Shown piece by piece: positions 52,301-61,685 of a stretch of 64,000 nt of DNA (positions are counted from its first letter, which is position 1; each line of letters begins with the position of its first letter). A program made the translations under genes and the position numbers. Source of the DNA: Macrocystis pyrifera (taxonomy: Eukaryota > Sar > Phaeophyceae > Laminariales > Laminariaceae); assembly GCA_031763025.1 (NCBI GenBank), contig JASSKH010000023.1:7529501-7593500 (forward strand), read 5' to 3'. The notes beneath the pieces are model-generated. The model ran no database searches. It was given only the letters and a program-made list of their open reading frames with translations, and was not told the DNA's origin.

Positions 52301-52452
52301 GTGTAGGTGTACGCTGAAAGGAGCTCGAGCCGTTGGGCTGTCCGGGGGTACGGTGATCTTGAACGGCATGAGCGAGCACGAGCCGAAGTCAGTCTTGGTG
52401 GTGGAGAAGACGTCCTGGAATCGCAGAGGACGTCTCCCAGGTTGTTGATCAC
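49357..52452 (-). CDS. pol C-terminal part: RNase H tail, integrase, chromodomain, Tudor-like module
   Basis: 1031 uninterrupted codons on the minus strand from 52452; the first ~40 are out of frame with the ancestral RT. Residues ~42-71 are the RNase H end ('YTLEYRTGTANDNADFLSRLP'). The integrase zinc-binding site is H395/H401/C431/C434. The catalytic triad is D464, D526 and E562, with exactly 35 residues between the last two. A GPF module (~682-730) is followed by a chromodomain (~817-870, ending 'WERELDLQHFRRHILLYW'), which places it with chromoviruses. A further module at ~925-988 ('GAHIWYKAHDGLWWLGKV ... YIVRFLDDPGPI') looks Tudor/SH3-like. Integrase inserts the element's cDNA in the nucleus; the chromodomain steers it to histone marks. 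Confidence 0.93.
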   Translation of the reverse strand: MINNLGDVLCDSRTSSPPPRLTSARARSCRSRSPYPRTAQRLELLSAYTYTLEYRTGTANDNADFLSRLPQPATDADRTGRNRRTGPDTVGIYLIRPCGFAPNDPSTPGIGLGGLVSPPSGPIPTVQPLPFTDDDFRDFRLLGPRMEHPTLSPATHTFIGPIATSDSTTGQLAGTENAAVNTGAPPGSASMPSVVSPPPTIGATTPALSGLISSRTRHRVAAAAGTPRPTADYRFGRRPPPKPSAPTTQRPTPLTTPSPPAQTPPSVPLPEPVVEPDDDPYLLACVEHYTYKDWAREQRAEPLCCATIRFLSLDSPSPTPHDLLDFIPPARRPQLSDVLTLASKSKLHRTDDETALLVQRPPTTSSGNSLPPPAPSTPRVYVPMLMRPWVLNTCHATTSLHLGVTRTVRMLARFFWWIGMNASVRWWIRRCLQCQARKTSRHTIRWPILSLPLPNGPGITVSVDYFGPLPLTPRGNVHILLFTDRFSRRADMYAVSAAQFTAAGTADIFLNEYIPLWGCPVTLLSDNGLHFTSKLANIVYERLGIHKVNTSSYHPCTNGGVERVNHVLAQMLSMVGNEQQTDWDVLLPHVSSAYNNSVNAATGLAPNEIHMGRLPRLPLSVFEPDNIGGHQSLDRDHLVYINLATDRQRRAYSLVRELHRLTVSRLQRRNAPIMAALLASPPFTVGGWVWVYNSASTIRQGVKKGTDATVLKAKLSLNWNGPFKVLAVGPTPASNTPDNRPLHDKLLFLDLPSDLPGRDSKPRVSVQRCKPCRNPDDTSDIPKHLPADLTTYVLTASAAKSPPYHVTVDDVTPPPERLEVEQITGHQLVRGRGGVIAVLYETHWTGLLSPSWERELDLQHFRRHILLYWSRSPTQHRQTNRLYRQMRIGAAHRELARSQGQIFLAPGYALVSRSLWLHNFSTTILPSGAHIWYKAHDGLWWLGKVAHGSPPDASSGTPPESSPGSSYIVRFLDDPGPIKIDLQPARYTTARNAVYGSWCLQRHGNGSLARGVLRNSDVSRGTPTVSTPPPG

Positions 52453-52465
52453 CGACGGGGTTCAT
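52320..52465 (-). pseudogene. N-terminal remnant of reverse transcriptase, cut by an internal deletion
   Basis: A short frame from the ATG that overlaps the protease-frame stop (ATGA at 52465-52462) reads the usual start of Gypsy RT ('FQDVFSTTKTDFG', then '..FKITVPPDSP'). At about 52315-52330 it runs straight into the RNase H tail in another frame. The whole palm/fingers core, including any YxDD box, and most of RNase H are gone. The junction sits at a GGCTCGAGCTCC stretch. Confidence 0.85.
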
Positions 52466-53850
52466 CTAGAACCGTGCAGGTCGAAGTTGACGTCGCGTAG
52501 GTGTAACGGCAGACGTTCCCAGAGGTCGAGGAAGCTTTCCCGTTGGTCGAAGTTGAGGTGTGCAAGACGTTGTGGGCACGGGGCTTTTGGTGCGGTAGGA
52601 GAGTCGTCTGTCGATGGGCTCTGGTCGGCCACGGGGATGTTGTCGTGGAGGGCATGTAAATCCGGAATCGGAGGGGGATGGGGAGGGGCCAAGGAAGGGT
52701 GTCCAAGGGTGGAAAGTGGTGCCTGTACCAGTGGGGAGCAGGAGGTTCCGAGGAGGTCGCCCGGCTCGAGATCGGTAGATCCAGATAGTGGGACCGTTAG
52801 GTATTCGTCGGAGACGAAAATGGCCGGGTCGGACAGGGGGTTCTCGCGGGGGAGCATGTTCACCATGTAGTTCCCGGTAAATGCTGGAGCGCCTGACTGA
52901 CGCGCCAGGTTGACCTTGACGAGCTTGGGGGTGGAGGAAAGCGAAATAGCTTTGTTGCCGGCGAATCGGAGGGGGTAGACGTCGTCAGTGGAACGATCGT
53001 TGGAAATGAATGCAGAGGCTCCGTTGGGGTCATGGTGGTTCAAGGAGAGCTCACCGCGGGTTCGCCGGGTAGGTTGGTGGGGGGGGGTGGGCTGTTGCTG
53101 GAGCGTGGTATACGAGCGTTGCTCGAAGCGCATCCAGCTGTCTCGTCCCAGAAGGATGGGGTGCTGCATGGTTCCTGCAGGAACTACGCAGGCCCATACT
53201 GCCAGGGCAGCAGTGGGGGACTGGAGGCGCATAAACTGGATGCTTAAGCGGATGGAGACGGAGGTGGAGAGGGGGGCTGAAGTGCCGAAACCTCCCCATG
53301 AACGGGGGGAACTGTGCCGTTCGCACGCATCGGTGGCTGCCTGGGAAGCCTTCAGTTGTTCCACCGCGGTTGCGGTGATAAATGACTGGGGCGAGCCGGT
53401 ATCGAGCAGTGCCACGAGTTCGCGGCGCGTAGTGGCGGTGGGGCCGCTGTGCACGAGTACTTCGTCGTGAACGACGCGTCGTCGACGGTAATGATGCCGC
53501 TTGTAAGGCATGGTCCGTGTTCCGGTATCGGCGGGCGGCGGGTAGGGAGGTGGCTGTGAGTTGCGGTGTTGATGGTGGACACTTGGGCAAAGTGGCTGCT
53601 GGGGTAGGCGTCGGGGGTGGACGGCGGTAGGAGTGGCCCAAGTGGAGAGGTAGGCGGTTGCCATGGAGGGGTCGGGCTTGTTTCGTGGATGCCGTCGGCT
53701 GTGGGGGAGACCCGGGTGGAGTCGGTGGGGGTGGGTGTTGGCTCCGGGTCGTGAAGATGGGGAGGAAATGGAGGCTGGGTGGAGCAATTGTCGCCGAGGC
53801 TTTCTCGAACGTCCATCAGTATCCTGCCCAGCAAATTCCGACCACGCCAA
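52462..53850 (-). CDS. Retropepsin-like aspartic protease region of pol
   Basis: 462 codons on the minus strand. The catalytic motif 'LVALLDTGSPQSFI' has its Asp at about 53403 (residue 150 of the open frame), followed ~75 residues later by 'ILLGRDSW', the usual second landmark. A linker with 'LVKVNLARQSGAPAF' and 'DEYLTVPLSGS' leads toward RT. The frame differs from the upstream NADAR frame and overlaps it, so expression needs a ribosomal frameshift, as is common between gag and pol. It matures the polyprotein. The stop TGA overlaps the ATG of the RT remnant. Confidence 0.88.
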   Translation of the reverse strand: MAWSEFAGQDTDGRSRKPRRQLLHPASISSPSSRPGANTHPHRLHPGLPHSRRHPRNKPDPSMATAYLSTWATPTAVHPRRLPQQPLCPSVHHQHRNSQPPPYPPPADTGTRTMPYKRHHYRRRRVVHDEVLVHSGPTATTRRELVALLDTGSPQSFITATAVEQLKASQAATDACERHSSPRSWGGFGTSAPLSTSVSIRLSIQFMRLQSPTAALAVWACVVPAGTMQHPILLGRDSWMRFEQRSYTTLQQQPTPPHQPTRRTRGELSLNHHDPNGASAFISNDRSTDDVYPLRFAGNKAISLSSTPKLVKVNLARQSGAPAFTGNYMVNMLPRENPLSDPAIFVSDEYLTVPLSGSTDLEPGDLLGTSCSPLVQAPLSTLGHPSLAPPHPPPIPDLHALHDNIPVADQSPSTDDSPTAPKAPCPQRLAHLNFDQRESFLDLWERLPLHLRDVNFDLHGSR

Positions 53851-54536
53851 CGCGTCGGGTCACAGGCGTCCGGATGGTCGGCCTTGAAGCCTATGCCCCA
53901 GATGAGGTCGTGTGGGCTGGCCTCGGCGATGTGCTTGTCGCCGGTTGCCATTAGCTCCTCCCGTAGCTCCGGGTGTTGGCGGAACTTGGAGAAGTTAATG
54001 TAGAGGACGATGGTGTAGCGGTGTCGCTCCCAGACCATTTCGTCGAAGTCGGAAACGGTTCGCCCAAGTGCTTTTTGGCGGGCCGGGTCGCGGGTCGCTT
54101 TGATGCGGCGCTCAGTTGTGATGTTCCCGAAGAGCGCGGCCTTCTGCGCCATCATCGTCTGCTCAGCGCAGTTGTATGTGACGCCATCGTGTTCGATGTC
54201 GCACAGGTACCACTGCGAAAAGACCGAAGAGGAGTCCCAGAAGAAGTGGAAAGATGAGGCGGCCTCTGCGGTGACGTGTGCAGATGATGGCGTCTTTTGT
54301 GTTGGGGGTGGGGGGCGACGATAATCTTTCCTATCGCCGCCTGGCGTCGACGGAGGTAGAGTCAGCAACGATCGAGCGGTGCTGGCCGGAACCCTCGTGT
54401 TCGCGGGGGAATTGCTCGGCAAAGCCGAGGTACCGGGGCGGTCCTCGCCGGGGCTTATAAGCCGGGCGGGACGACCCTCAAGCGCCCTATCGTCCAACTT
54501 TTGGAGAACAGGGGCATACTCGCTAGGGGATGCCAC
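53352..54536 (-). CDS. NADAR (YbiA/DUF1768) domain protein carried by the retrotransposon
   Basis: 394 intact codons on the minus strand. After a Pro-rich leader, residues ~95-247 (54254-53796) are a full NADAR domain: 'FFWDSSSVFSQW', 'HDGVTYNCAEQTMMAQKA' (with the conserved Glu), 'KALGR.VSDFDEMVWE', 'KFRQHPELREELMATGD', 'ASPHDLIWGIGF' and 'WRGRNLLGRILMDVRESL'. NADAR enzymes cleave N-glycosidic bonds: YbiA acts on riboflavin intermediates, and others remove ADP-ribose from guanine in DNA. The tail overlaps the protease frame. Position between gag and protease, the same strand and location inside the LTRs make it a cargo gene of the element. I infer, but cannot show, a role in shielding element DNA or RNA from ADP-ribosylation, or in NAD metabolism. 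Confidence 0.93.
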   Translation of the reverse strand: MASPSEYAPVLQKLDDRALEGRPARLISPGEDRPGTSALPSNSPANTRVPASTARSLLTLPPSTPGGDRKDYRRPPPPTQKTPSSAHVTAEAASSFHFFWDSSSVFSQWYLCDIEHDGVTYNCAEQTMMAQKAALFGNITTERRIKATRDPARQKALGRTVSDFDEMVWERHRYTIVLYINFSKFRQHPELREELMATGDKHIAEASPHDLIWGIGFKADHPDACDPTRWRGRNLLGRILMDVRESLGDNCSTQPPFPPHLHDPEPTPTPTDSTRVSPTADGIHETSPTPPWQPPTSPLGPLLPPSTPDAYPSSHFAQVSTINTATHSHLPTRRPPIPEHGPCLTSGIITVDDASFTTKYSCTAAPPPLRAANSWHCSIPARPSHLSPQPRWNN

Positions 54537-55013
54537 ACCTGGGGTCCGTGTCCACGCTTTGCGCGAAGCAGGCGAGGAGGACGGGTCAGGGGGCTCAGGG
54601 CAGACCCTGGTCGACGTTGGTCGCGAGTCTTCCGTATTTAAAACGGGACTGTCCCTCGAGGCTCAGGGACAGCGGTGGTGTCAACACCGTGGCAGCTGGA
54701 GGAAGCCCGTCGTTCGCGGGTTCAACGCTGTCACAAGCGCGCATGCTGGAACATGCGCGTATGGAGCGGCCAATATGAGGCAGGCTCAGGGGGCGGTGGC
54801 CCGGTAGACGAAACAGTAGTTTCGTGTGAACCGGAACCGCTGGTAGCCGTAATCGTCGAGACGTTTCCCAGAGTAGCAATGTCTGGGGTCTCGGCAACAG
54901 TCGGCAAGCAGCGTTGCTCACCGCCAGAAGACGCCGAGTGGAGCATCCCGGTGGGGCTCGGCGTCTTGGCCTCCTCCCGCCCACACCTCAAGGCAATCAC
55001 TTGGGCAAGATGA

Positions 55014-56821
55014 TCAGTGCTTGAACAAGTGGCTGTGAAATGGGCTGGGGTAGGGGGGGGGCATTGGAGGGCAGGGGTCGGGGAGGCGTGATGCACGTGA
55101 TTTACTCGTGCGTCCTGGGAGCCTCGGGTGCTCGCAGTAGATGCTGTTGGTGGAGATGCGGCAGTTGCTCCACCATCGGCTTGTCGGTTGGTGCGGAAGG
55201 TTCCCGGCTGCCGTTGGTTCGGGTGGGTACCCGAGTTGGTGCTGCCCATCCGCATGTTCGCGGGGGCGGCAGGTGCGGAAGTATTGGTCACAGGGGTATG
55301 TCAACGCGGAAGACGAGGGGGCAGGCTCGATGCGTTGTTGTTGGAACTGTTGCCCTGGCGACTGTCGGTTGCCGTTGTCGTATGACCGGCCGTTGTTGTG
55401 GCGCCAGTTGTCGGAGCGCCCGTTGTTGCCGCGGTAGTTGCGGGAGTGGTTCTGGTTGGAGCGGTTGCTGTTGTAGTTTCCGCTGCGGTTGTTGTTGTTG
55501 TTGCCTCGACGGTTGTTGTTGTCGTAGCGGTTGGAGTTTCGCTCCAGGTTGTGCTCGTAGTGTCCACGGCGATATAAGAGCATCCTCTGCTGCCATTGGC
55601 GCTAGGCGTGTCCAACTACCGGGCTGAGGATGCCGAACGTGTTGCGAAGCGCAGGGGGCAGGTCTTCATACTATGTCCGTGCCATTGCAGTTGGGGCAGT
55701 GGTCACCGTGAGCTCGTAGGGCTTGGGCGTGGGACACCACGACGTTCCGCCTCCGTCGTGGGCTCCGTGTTGGCTCTCGTCATCAGGCTGCGCGCTCGTG
55801 AGGAGCGGGGCGCTGTCGTCGTAGGGGGCGGCGCTGTCGAGGTGGGAAGGGGCGGTGTCGCCGGCGATGGCATGTCCGTCGTGGGGCGGGTGGTTGAGGG
55901 TGTCGGGGGAGCGGGTCGAGACGGTTGGGTTCCACACGTAGCCGCGGCCGGCGTTCGAGTGAAAATACCGTGGCTCGAGTAAACGGGTATGGGCGGCCCC
56001 GATGAACTCGGAAGAAACACCCTCGGTGGCGGCGCGGGCCAGAACGAAAGTGATCGACGGGTTACAGTCGGGTGTGAAGAGCTGCCATACACGGTGTACC
56101 TCTAGCGAGACATCCGAGACCGTCGCGTCGCGTGTACTCTGCATCCAGCGGAGCTTAGCGTCGAGGAAGACCCAGTCATTGGGCTCAAAGCCGAACGTCT
56201 GCGGGTGCCGGTGCCCAGTGGGTATGGGGGCTGGCAAGGGTTGGGCCGGTAGTGGTGCCTGGGACATTGTGGTCCCAGTTTGGTTTTTGGGAGGCTGGGA
56301 GGTGGTGGTCCTAGACATCGCGGCGGACGTATAGGGTGCCCATGGTGAGGAGCGAACGGCTGCGATTGGGCCGTGGTGGCCGCGGTCGCAGCTGTAGTCC
56401 CATAGGTGGAGTCGAAAGGGTTCGAGTAAGGGGTGGGGGACGGCGGTAACACGAGTAGGAGGTCAGCGCCCTCTTTCGCGAGAAGGAGGAGCTGCTCGTG
56501 GTGGGCTTTGAGGGCCGCACGGCGCTCACGGAGGGCCGTGGGATCGCCTTGGTAACGCCCCGGATTGAGAGCCAGGGTGGAGGTTTCCTGTGCAGAGACC
56601 TCCGGGTTGATGGTAGGCCCGGCACTGGTCGTGCCTGCTCCCATTGGAGAAGATCCCGGTGTGGTGGGGTGTAGCGTGAAGTCGCTCAGAATGGTTTCGA
56701 AGCCAGGGGTGTCGTCGTCGGTAGCGCGAAAGGCCCTTGCGGCATACCTCGCCTCGCGGGGGTTGGTGGCGTCGGGGGAGTGGGCGCCGGGAATGTTGGT
56801 GGAGGAAGCTTTCTCGGCCAT
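55014..56821 (-). pseudogene. gag-like region of the NADAR retrotransposon, spread over several frames
   Basis: From ATG 56821 the minus strand reads a Gag-like protein (frame to 56102). The sense then moves to the frame of 56318-55671, with 'FGFEPNDWVFLDAKLRWMQ' and 'PDCNPSITFVLARAATEG'. A CCHC zinc knuckle is visible near 55695-55655: CPNCNG in one frame, then GHSMKTC in another, a one-base break inside the knuckle. Then comes an Asn/Arg-rich low-complexity segment (about 55560-55330). At least two frame breaks separate these parts, so this copy should not make full Gag, unless some shifts are programmed or sequence errors. Confidence 0.75.
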
Positions 56822-57847
56822 GTTTAGGCGGGTGGAACGCTTGCACTGGGGCGGGAAAAGGTTTGGTGGAAGATGGAGAGGGCGGGTGGATCCAGGCTTG
56901 GATCAGGGTAGGCGGCTACAATACCAACAAACCGATCTAGGAGAGAGAAAGGAGTGACGGTAAGGACGTACGATAGGGGGTGTTGAGGTTGTGCGTGCCA
57001 CGATTTTAGTGCCCGTCGAAGGATATTTTTATAGTTGAGGGCATCTAACTAGCGCCAGGCGCCTCGCGTTTGATTGACGGTAGTCGCGCCGGGGTCACTC
57101 AAGTGATATCAGTTGAACAGAATTGAACATAACTCCGTCTGAAATGCCCAAAGTTCGTAATGATAACAGGGCGTGACGCTTACTGAGCGTGGGCAGTGCA
57201 AGACCTTTCGTTGGGATACAAATAAGAGTACCCGTAAAGAAAATGTGAAGGTCGAGTCGGGGAAAAAAAAATGCAGCATGCCGGCACTATTTAGTAGCTG
57301 CACAGAATATCGGGCGATTCCCTAAACGGTGGGCAGCTTGTCGTTCCGTGGCAAAACAGACAGCAACCGGTGCATTTTCGGGGCGTCGCGAGGTCCGATA
57401 CGATGTGAGATACGTAGGGCATCGTAGAAGTAGCACTAGTGGGAAACAAAAATAAATAACTAGACCCCGGTACGTAAAAATGTGGAAAAGGGTATCATTC
57501 GGCTCCTGCGGGGAGGTCCAATACTCTAATCCGCCGCGAAAAATTGTATATTATTTTGATTAATTTGGCCAGCATTTAGTTAATCTCTTTGGAACTGGTC
57601 ACTGCCCGGGCCACAGTTATTATGTTCCATATATGAGCAGCAGGCAGCTGCTGTTTTTGTGAGAAGCTGGACAAACAAGGGATAAACATATGATATGTTA
57701 CTCGTTTGTGTAGCCTTTGTACTGTTACAGTTCTAGGCAGCCTGTACCCTGCATATTTGTAAGAGCGGGTGGGGATGGGATACGCTGGAAAATAACACTT
57801 GTTACAAACTCGAACAGTGTCTACCCTGCTTTGGCTTAAAAGTCGGG

Positions 57848-57878
<31 letters not shown>

Positions 57879-59863
57879 AAAAAACAAAAGACGAAAGCGA
57901 AACGGGAAAGGGAGAGAAAACAAACACGACCAAACAGAATATTCGGACCAGATCAGGTGTCGTACATTCTGTTAATGTAGTACAGCTGGGGGGGGGTAGA
58001 CGTAAACAGCAGTAGTCAGACAAGGTTGTGGGCGCCATGAAGCCTCGTTGTGTCGTTAACGCGGAAGATCGTGCACGTGGGGAGCTGTAGCCGGACTTAT
58101 TTGTGCGGCATATACCTTATTTCTGGCGTCAAACTGGGAAATTTAGGCATACACAGGCAGCCGTGGGCCGAGGTTCAGCAACATAAAGCCGTCTTATTAT
58201 GTCGTCAACGCTGGAAAACGTGCACGTAAAGAGCAGCAGCAAAAATATATATATATATATAACAAAAAAAAATGAAAATAATGACCGTTGTTTGTATCCT
58301 ATAGAGGCTGTGGGGGTGGGGCAAAAAAGGTAGCAGAAATCTGGTCAATTTCGGCAACATGCGCCCTGTTTATATAGTAAAGGCTCCGCAGGAGGTGCAT
58401 CATGCCGCTTGTTCTGTACCTCGTAGTGTAGAAGCAGCGTAAGGATGGGCCAATCTGAAGAGGGGTGCACATATGTACGCTGGTCCCAAAAGAGCTGTTA
58501 ATACTACGTGCAACCATATAAGATTCGTCTGCGAGTATATGCGTTCCTATACGATGGATGTGCGACTCCATCACATCGAGACGGGGGGACCGACCCAATT
58601 GTGCATCGTTTGGCTACCTAAATATATGGCAGGGAACGAGGGGGGGTTCACGGGAATTTTCGCTACTACATACGTAATATTATTACTACGTACTATGGTA
58701 TCACTATTAATTATTTGTACCTCGCTCGTATACCAGTCTCTGTAGGCCAGTATGTGGTTTGAAATCCAGTAACCAAAGGGCATGAAAAACAAAAATAAAT
58801 AAAACAATATATATGGCTCTTCTCGCTATCAGGGGGTCGCAAGTAAGGTCAGTCAATACGTATACCATTGCTCGTATCAGGAAATAATAATAATAATAAT
58901 AATAATGGCCTCTCAAGAACTCGCAGGCGAATATTCCATGCGATGGATACCAGCGGATACAATTCGAAATGATGGTCGAGCCGTTTGTACGCTGCTCACA
59001 GATGCGTATACTAACGATGGCGTAGTAAGTCACACCACCGGCATACGTATCACGTATCAAAGAATAAGGTGTCGGTACTGCTGTATGTGTCCTATCAGTA
59101 CGACAACAGCTTCTTTGTAGTCGTGTTAGGGTCAAATCCCATACAACACGGGTATAAACCGGAAGATGCAGACAAAATATCTGCGGGCAAGAATGTGCCA
59201 ATAGTTCCACCTACAGTAGTACTTACTACGTGCATTCCCTGTGAAAGGGCGGGCATATCGAGGCGGAGGGGTACAAAGGAAAACGCTGCTTGGTTTGTGC
59301 GATGAGCACGAGGTCATTTTGGGGGGTCTCCAGGTGCATTCAACCACGTGGTGTCACGTATCGTGGAGGATATCGATCTCGCCATTCCACGGCGGAGACG
59401 GGGTATAGGGAGCGGAAAAACAAACCTCGATCATACTGCTAATAGCACTGTTAATAGCACCAATCAATACTTACGAACAACAGAGCTTGTTGTACGTACT
59501 TGCACGTGCGATTTGACGGTGTCTGATAAGAGGTGAGAAGCGTCTACTCACCTATACTGGTATACTGGGGGGGGAGGAGCGTCTACTTATGCTACTAGGC
59601 AGCTTGTCACGCTCTACACTATAAACGCACTCAGTAACGCGGGTTCGTAAAAAAAAAGAAGAAAAAACGAAAGAAAAGAGAGAGCAAGAAGAACGAAAGA
59701 GACGAGAAACAGGGAACATAAACAAAAACAAATAAATAAAAAGTTGACTTCAAAACCAGATGCCTCCCGGATAGGGATGGCTCACATGATCGTGAGAAGG
59801 TCTAGAAGAAGCGCTGCAGTCCCAAGCTTGGCCAGAACATTCGTTGAATGCGACGACGTCAGA
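56822..59863 (-). other. 5' leader of the NADAR retrotransposon
   Basis: About 3 kb between the 5' LTR and the gag start, unusually long. It has a poly-A/T run (57847-57876), an (AT)n and a (TAA)n microsatellite (58242-58261, 58884-58905) and no coding frame I trust. A primer-binding site is not clear: directly after the LTR the coding strand reads TCTGACGTCGTCGCATTC rather than the common TGG start. Confidence 0.55.
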
Positions 59864-60278
59864 TGTGATGCTCTGACGGCAGCTGGAAAAGCAGTGCTTC
59901 GCTTCTTCTGATTTAGATCTTATTGATGGCAAGAGCTGAGGAGGTGCTCTGGTAGAGAAGTGAGAGGTAGGGGGGCGGGACTCGACGCCCAGATATACTC
60001 GTCCCACCCCACGCCACAAACTCTCCTAAATTCCTCTTATCTGATGTACTCCAACAGAACTTTCCTAATGGCTACCGATCGTTCTTCTGCTAATATAAGA
60101 ACTTCTCACTTCGTAGTCCTATCTGCATCACGGAACATTCCTAAAATAACGATACTCTCGACTAACGGAATATCCGCCGGGTTAATCCATTCTTTGGATT
60201 ATTCTCGTATTCGTGGAACTACAAAACTGCAACGTATTATCTATATCTATAGCCCATGAATACTCTACTCATATCACA
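59864..60278 (-). repeat. 5' LTR of the NADAR retrotransposon
   Basis: 415 bp with the same TGTGAT...ATCACA ends as the 3' LTR. It lacks a ~46-bp tandem-word segment present in the other LTR. The coding strand contains TATATTAG-like and AATAAGAT-like words that could serve as promoter and poly-A signals. Confidence 0.88.
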
Positions 60279-61408
60279 GCCGGCAAGCTCTTGCCCCCTA
60301 GAGCATGCATCCACCTCATTTCTTCGAGCCCGTCATCTATACTAGTCGATCTTGCCCGCCACCGCGCGGGTTGTCCGTGGGCTGAGTCTCTGTCGAGATC
60401 GAGCGTCTATCGTGTATCGTGGCACGAGCTGGAATAATACTTTTTGGTGTACTTCGCGTTTCCATTCGCATACTATAGGAGGTATTTACAGCACAACAAC
60501 AGGAGTGGGTTACTTTTTGTACCAGAGCAAAATTATCGACGAGTACTACTGTGTCTCGAATGGCAAAAAAAATGCATACTATCGCAAGTCTTTACAGCAG
60601 CGAAAGGCAAAAAATGAGCTTTCTTCAGGTTTGGGGAGATACCGTAGGACGCCGCCGGCAGCAGTGGATTACTTTCTACTTTTCGCCTGCATTTGTTTGC
60701 GATCGTCATCGTATGTTTCCGTACTCGCATATAATACAATGAATAACCCGCCAGTTTAAAGCAGCGCACAGCGCTCATCCATCGTATACGAGAGATTGGT
60801 ACAGCATACCACGTGCGTACTTGCAAATTATTGCACATCGACACCCATCTGATCGTTTTCCGAGAAGATCTATATTTAGAAATTGATAAAGCACATGCCG
60901 AAGAGACATCATTTTTGGATAATAAGTGTACCGACGAAAACACCCTATTCAATTTTCGTTCTGCGCTAAAAATACTCTAGAAGAGTACTATTGAAAAATT
61001 GCATACTACTACTAAAAAAATGCACACGAACTATCGTCGGTCTTTTACAACAACAGCAGTAGTTAGTTGATTACTTTCTACTTTTCGCCTTTATTTGTAT
61101 TTTGCGATCCTCGTCGTATGTATGTTTCGGTACTCGCAAAAAGAATGACCCAAGATTGAATACTATCGTAGGTATTTTTCAACAGCACAGAGCAGCTAGT
61201 TGACTACTTTCTACTTTTCGCCTATATTTGTATTTTGCGATCCTCTCGTCCTATGTTTCGGTACTCGCAAAAATAATAGCCCGGCAGTTGAAAAGACGTC
61301 AATCTGTCGAATGTGTAACAAAATATGTTTTTTTTTCAGGTTTGGGAGGATTCTGTAGGACGCCGGCGGCAAGCTCTTGCCCCCCATAGCATGCATCCAC
61401 CTCAGTTT

Positions 61409-61685
61409 GTTAAGATCAAGGGTTGCGGGACACTTTGTATCCTTGGACAGGTCTGCCTTTTAAGTCGGTAAACATTGTACTCACATGTGTTGTTTGCTTA
61501 GCTACAGAACAAGAGCAGTTTTATTCCTTTCGTGCACGCGGAGACTGAGACCAAGCTCGTGCTCTTCTGGAAAACCCCCTGGTTTTCCATCTAAGATACG
61601 CCTTCCAAGTACTACAAATACGTTCCCAGTGACTGAACCCAGGTAGTTACCGGGCTTTCAATCTCATACAAGACAATATCTTAAC
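61409..61685 (-). repeat. 3' LTR of an internally deleted LTR retrotransposon
   Basis: 277 bp; on the minus strand TGTTAAGATATTGTC ... GATCTTAACA, a 9-bp terminal inverted repeat. A purine-rich CAGAGTGGGCTAG on the minus strand directly precedes it (polypurine tract). Same family as the solo LTR at 9202-9490. Confidence 0.8.

Larger units (their letters stand above)
47317..60278 (-). mobile_element. 12.96-kb LTR retrotransposon, Ty3/Gypsy chromovirus type, with a NADAR gene and RT-deleted pol
   Basis: Bounded by TGTGATGC at the left and ATATCACA at the right, and flanked by the 4-bp duplication GCCG (47313-47316, 60279-60282). The empty site is visible in other copies of the host repeat as GACGCCGCCGGCAAGCTC (for example 63769-63790 on the other strand). 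LTRs are 47317-47777 and 59864-60278. All coding parts are on the minus strand: gag-like region (56821-55014), NADAR (54536-53352), protease (53850-52462) and RNase H tail-integrase-chromodomain (52452-49357). A purine stretch AGGGTGGGCTAA abuts the 3' LTR as a polypurine tract. It is non-autonomous because the RT core is missing. Confidence 0.9.

Noticed and set aside
49357-56821. A hidden reverse transcriptase core (YxDD) elsewhere in the element
   Set aside because: No frame between 47.8 and 59.9 kb shows it. The RT start and RNase H tail are directly joined, so it is deleted, not displaced as in a Copia order.
59840-59863. Initiator-Met primer-binding site after the 5' LTR
   Set aside because: A TCAGAGCAT match lies inside the LTR, not after it. 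The true post-LTR sequence does not start TGG.
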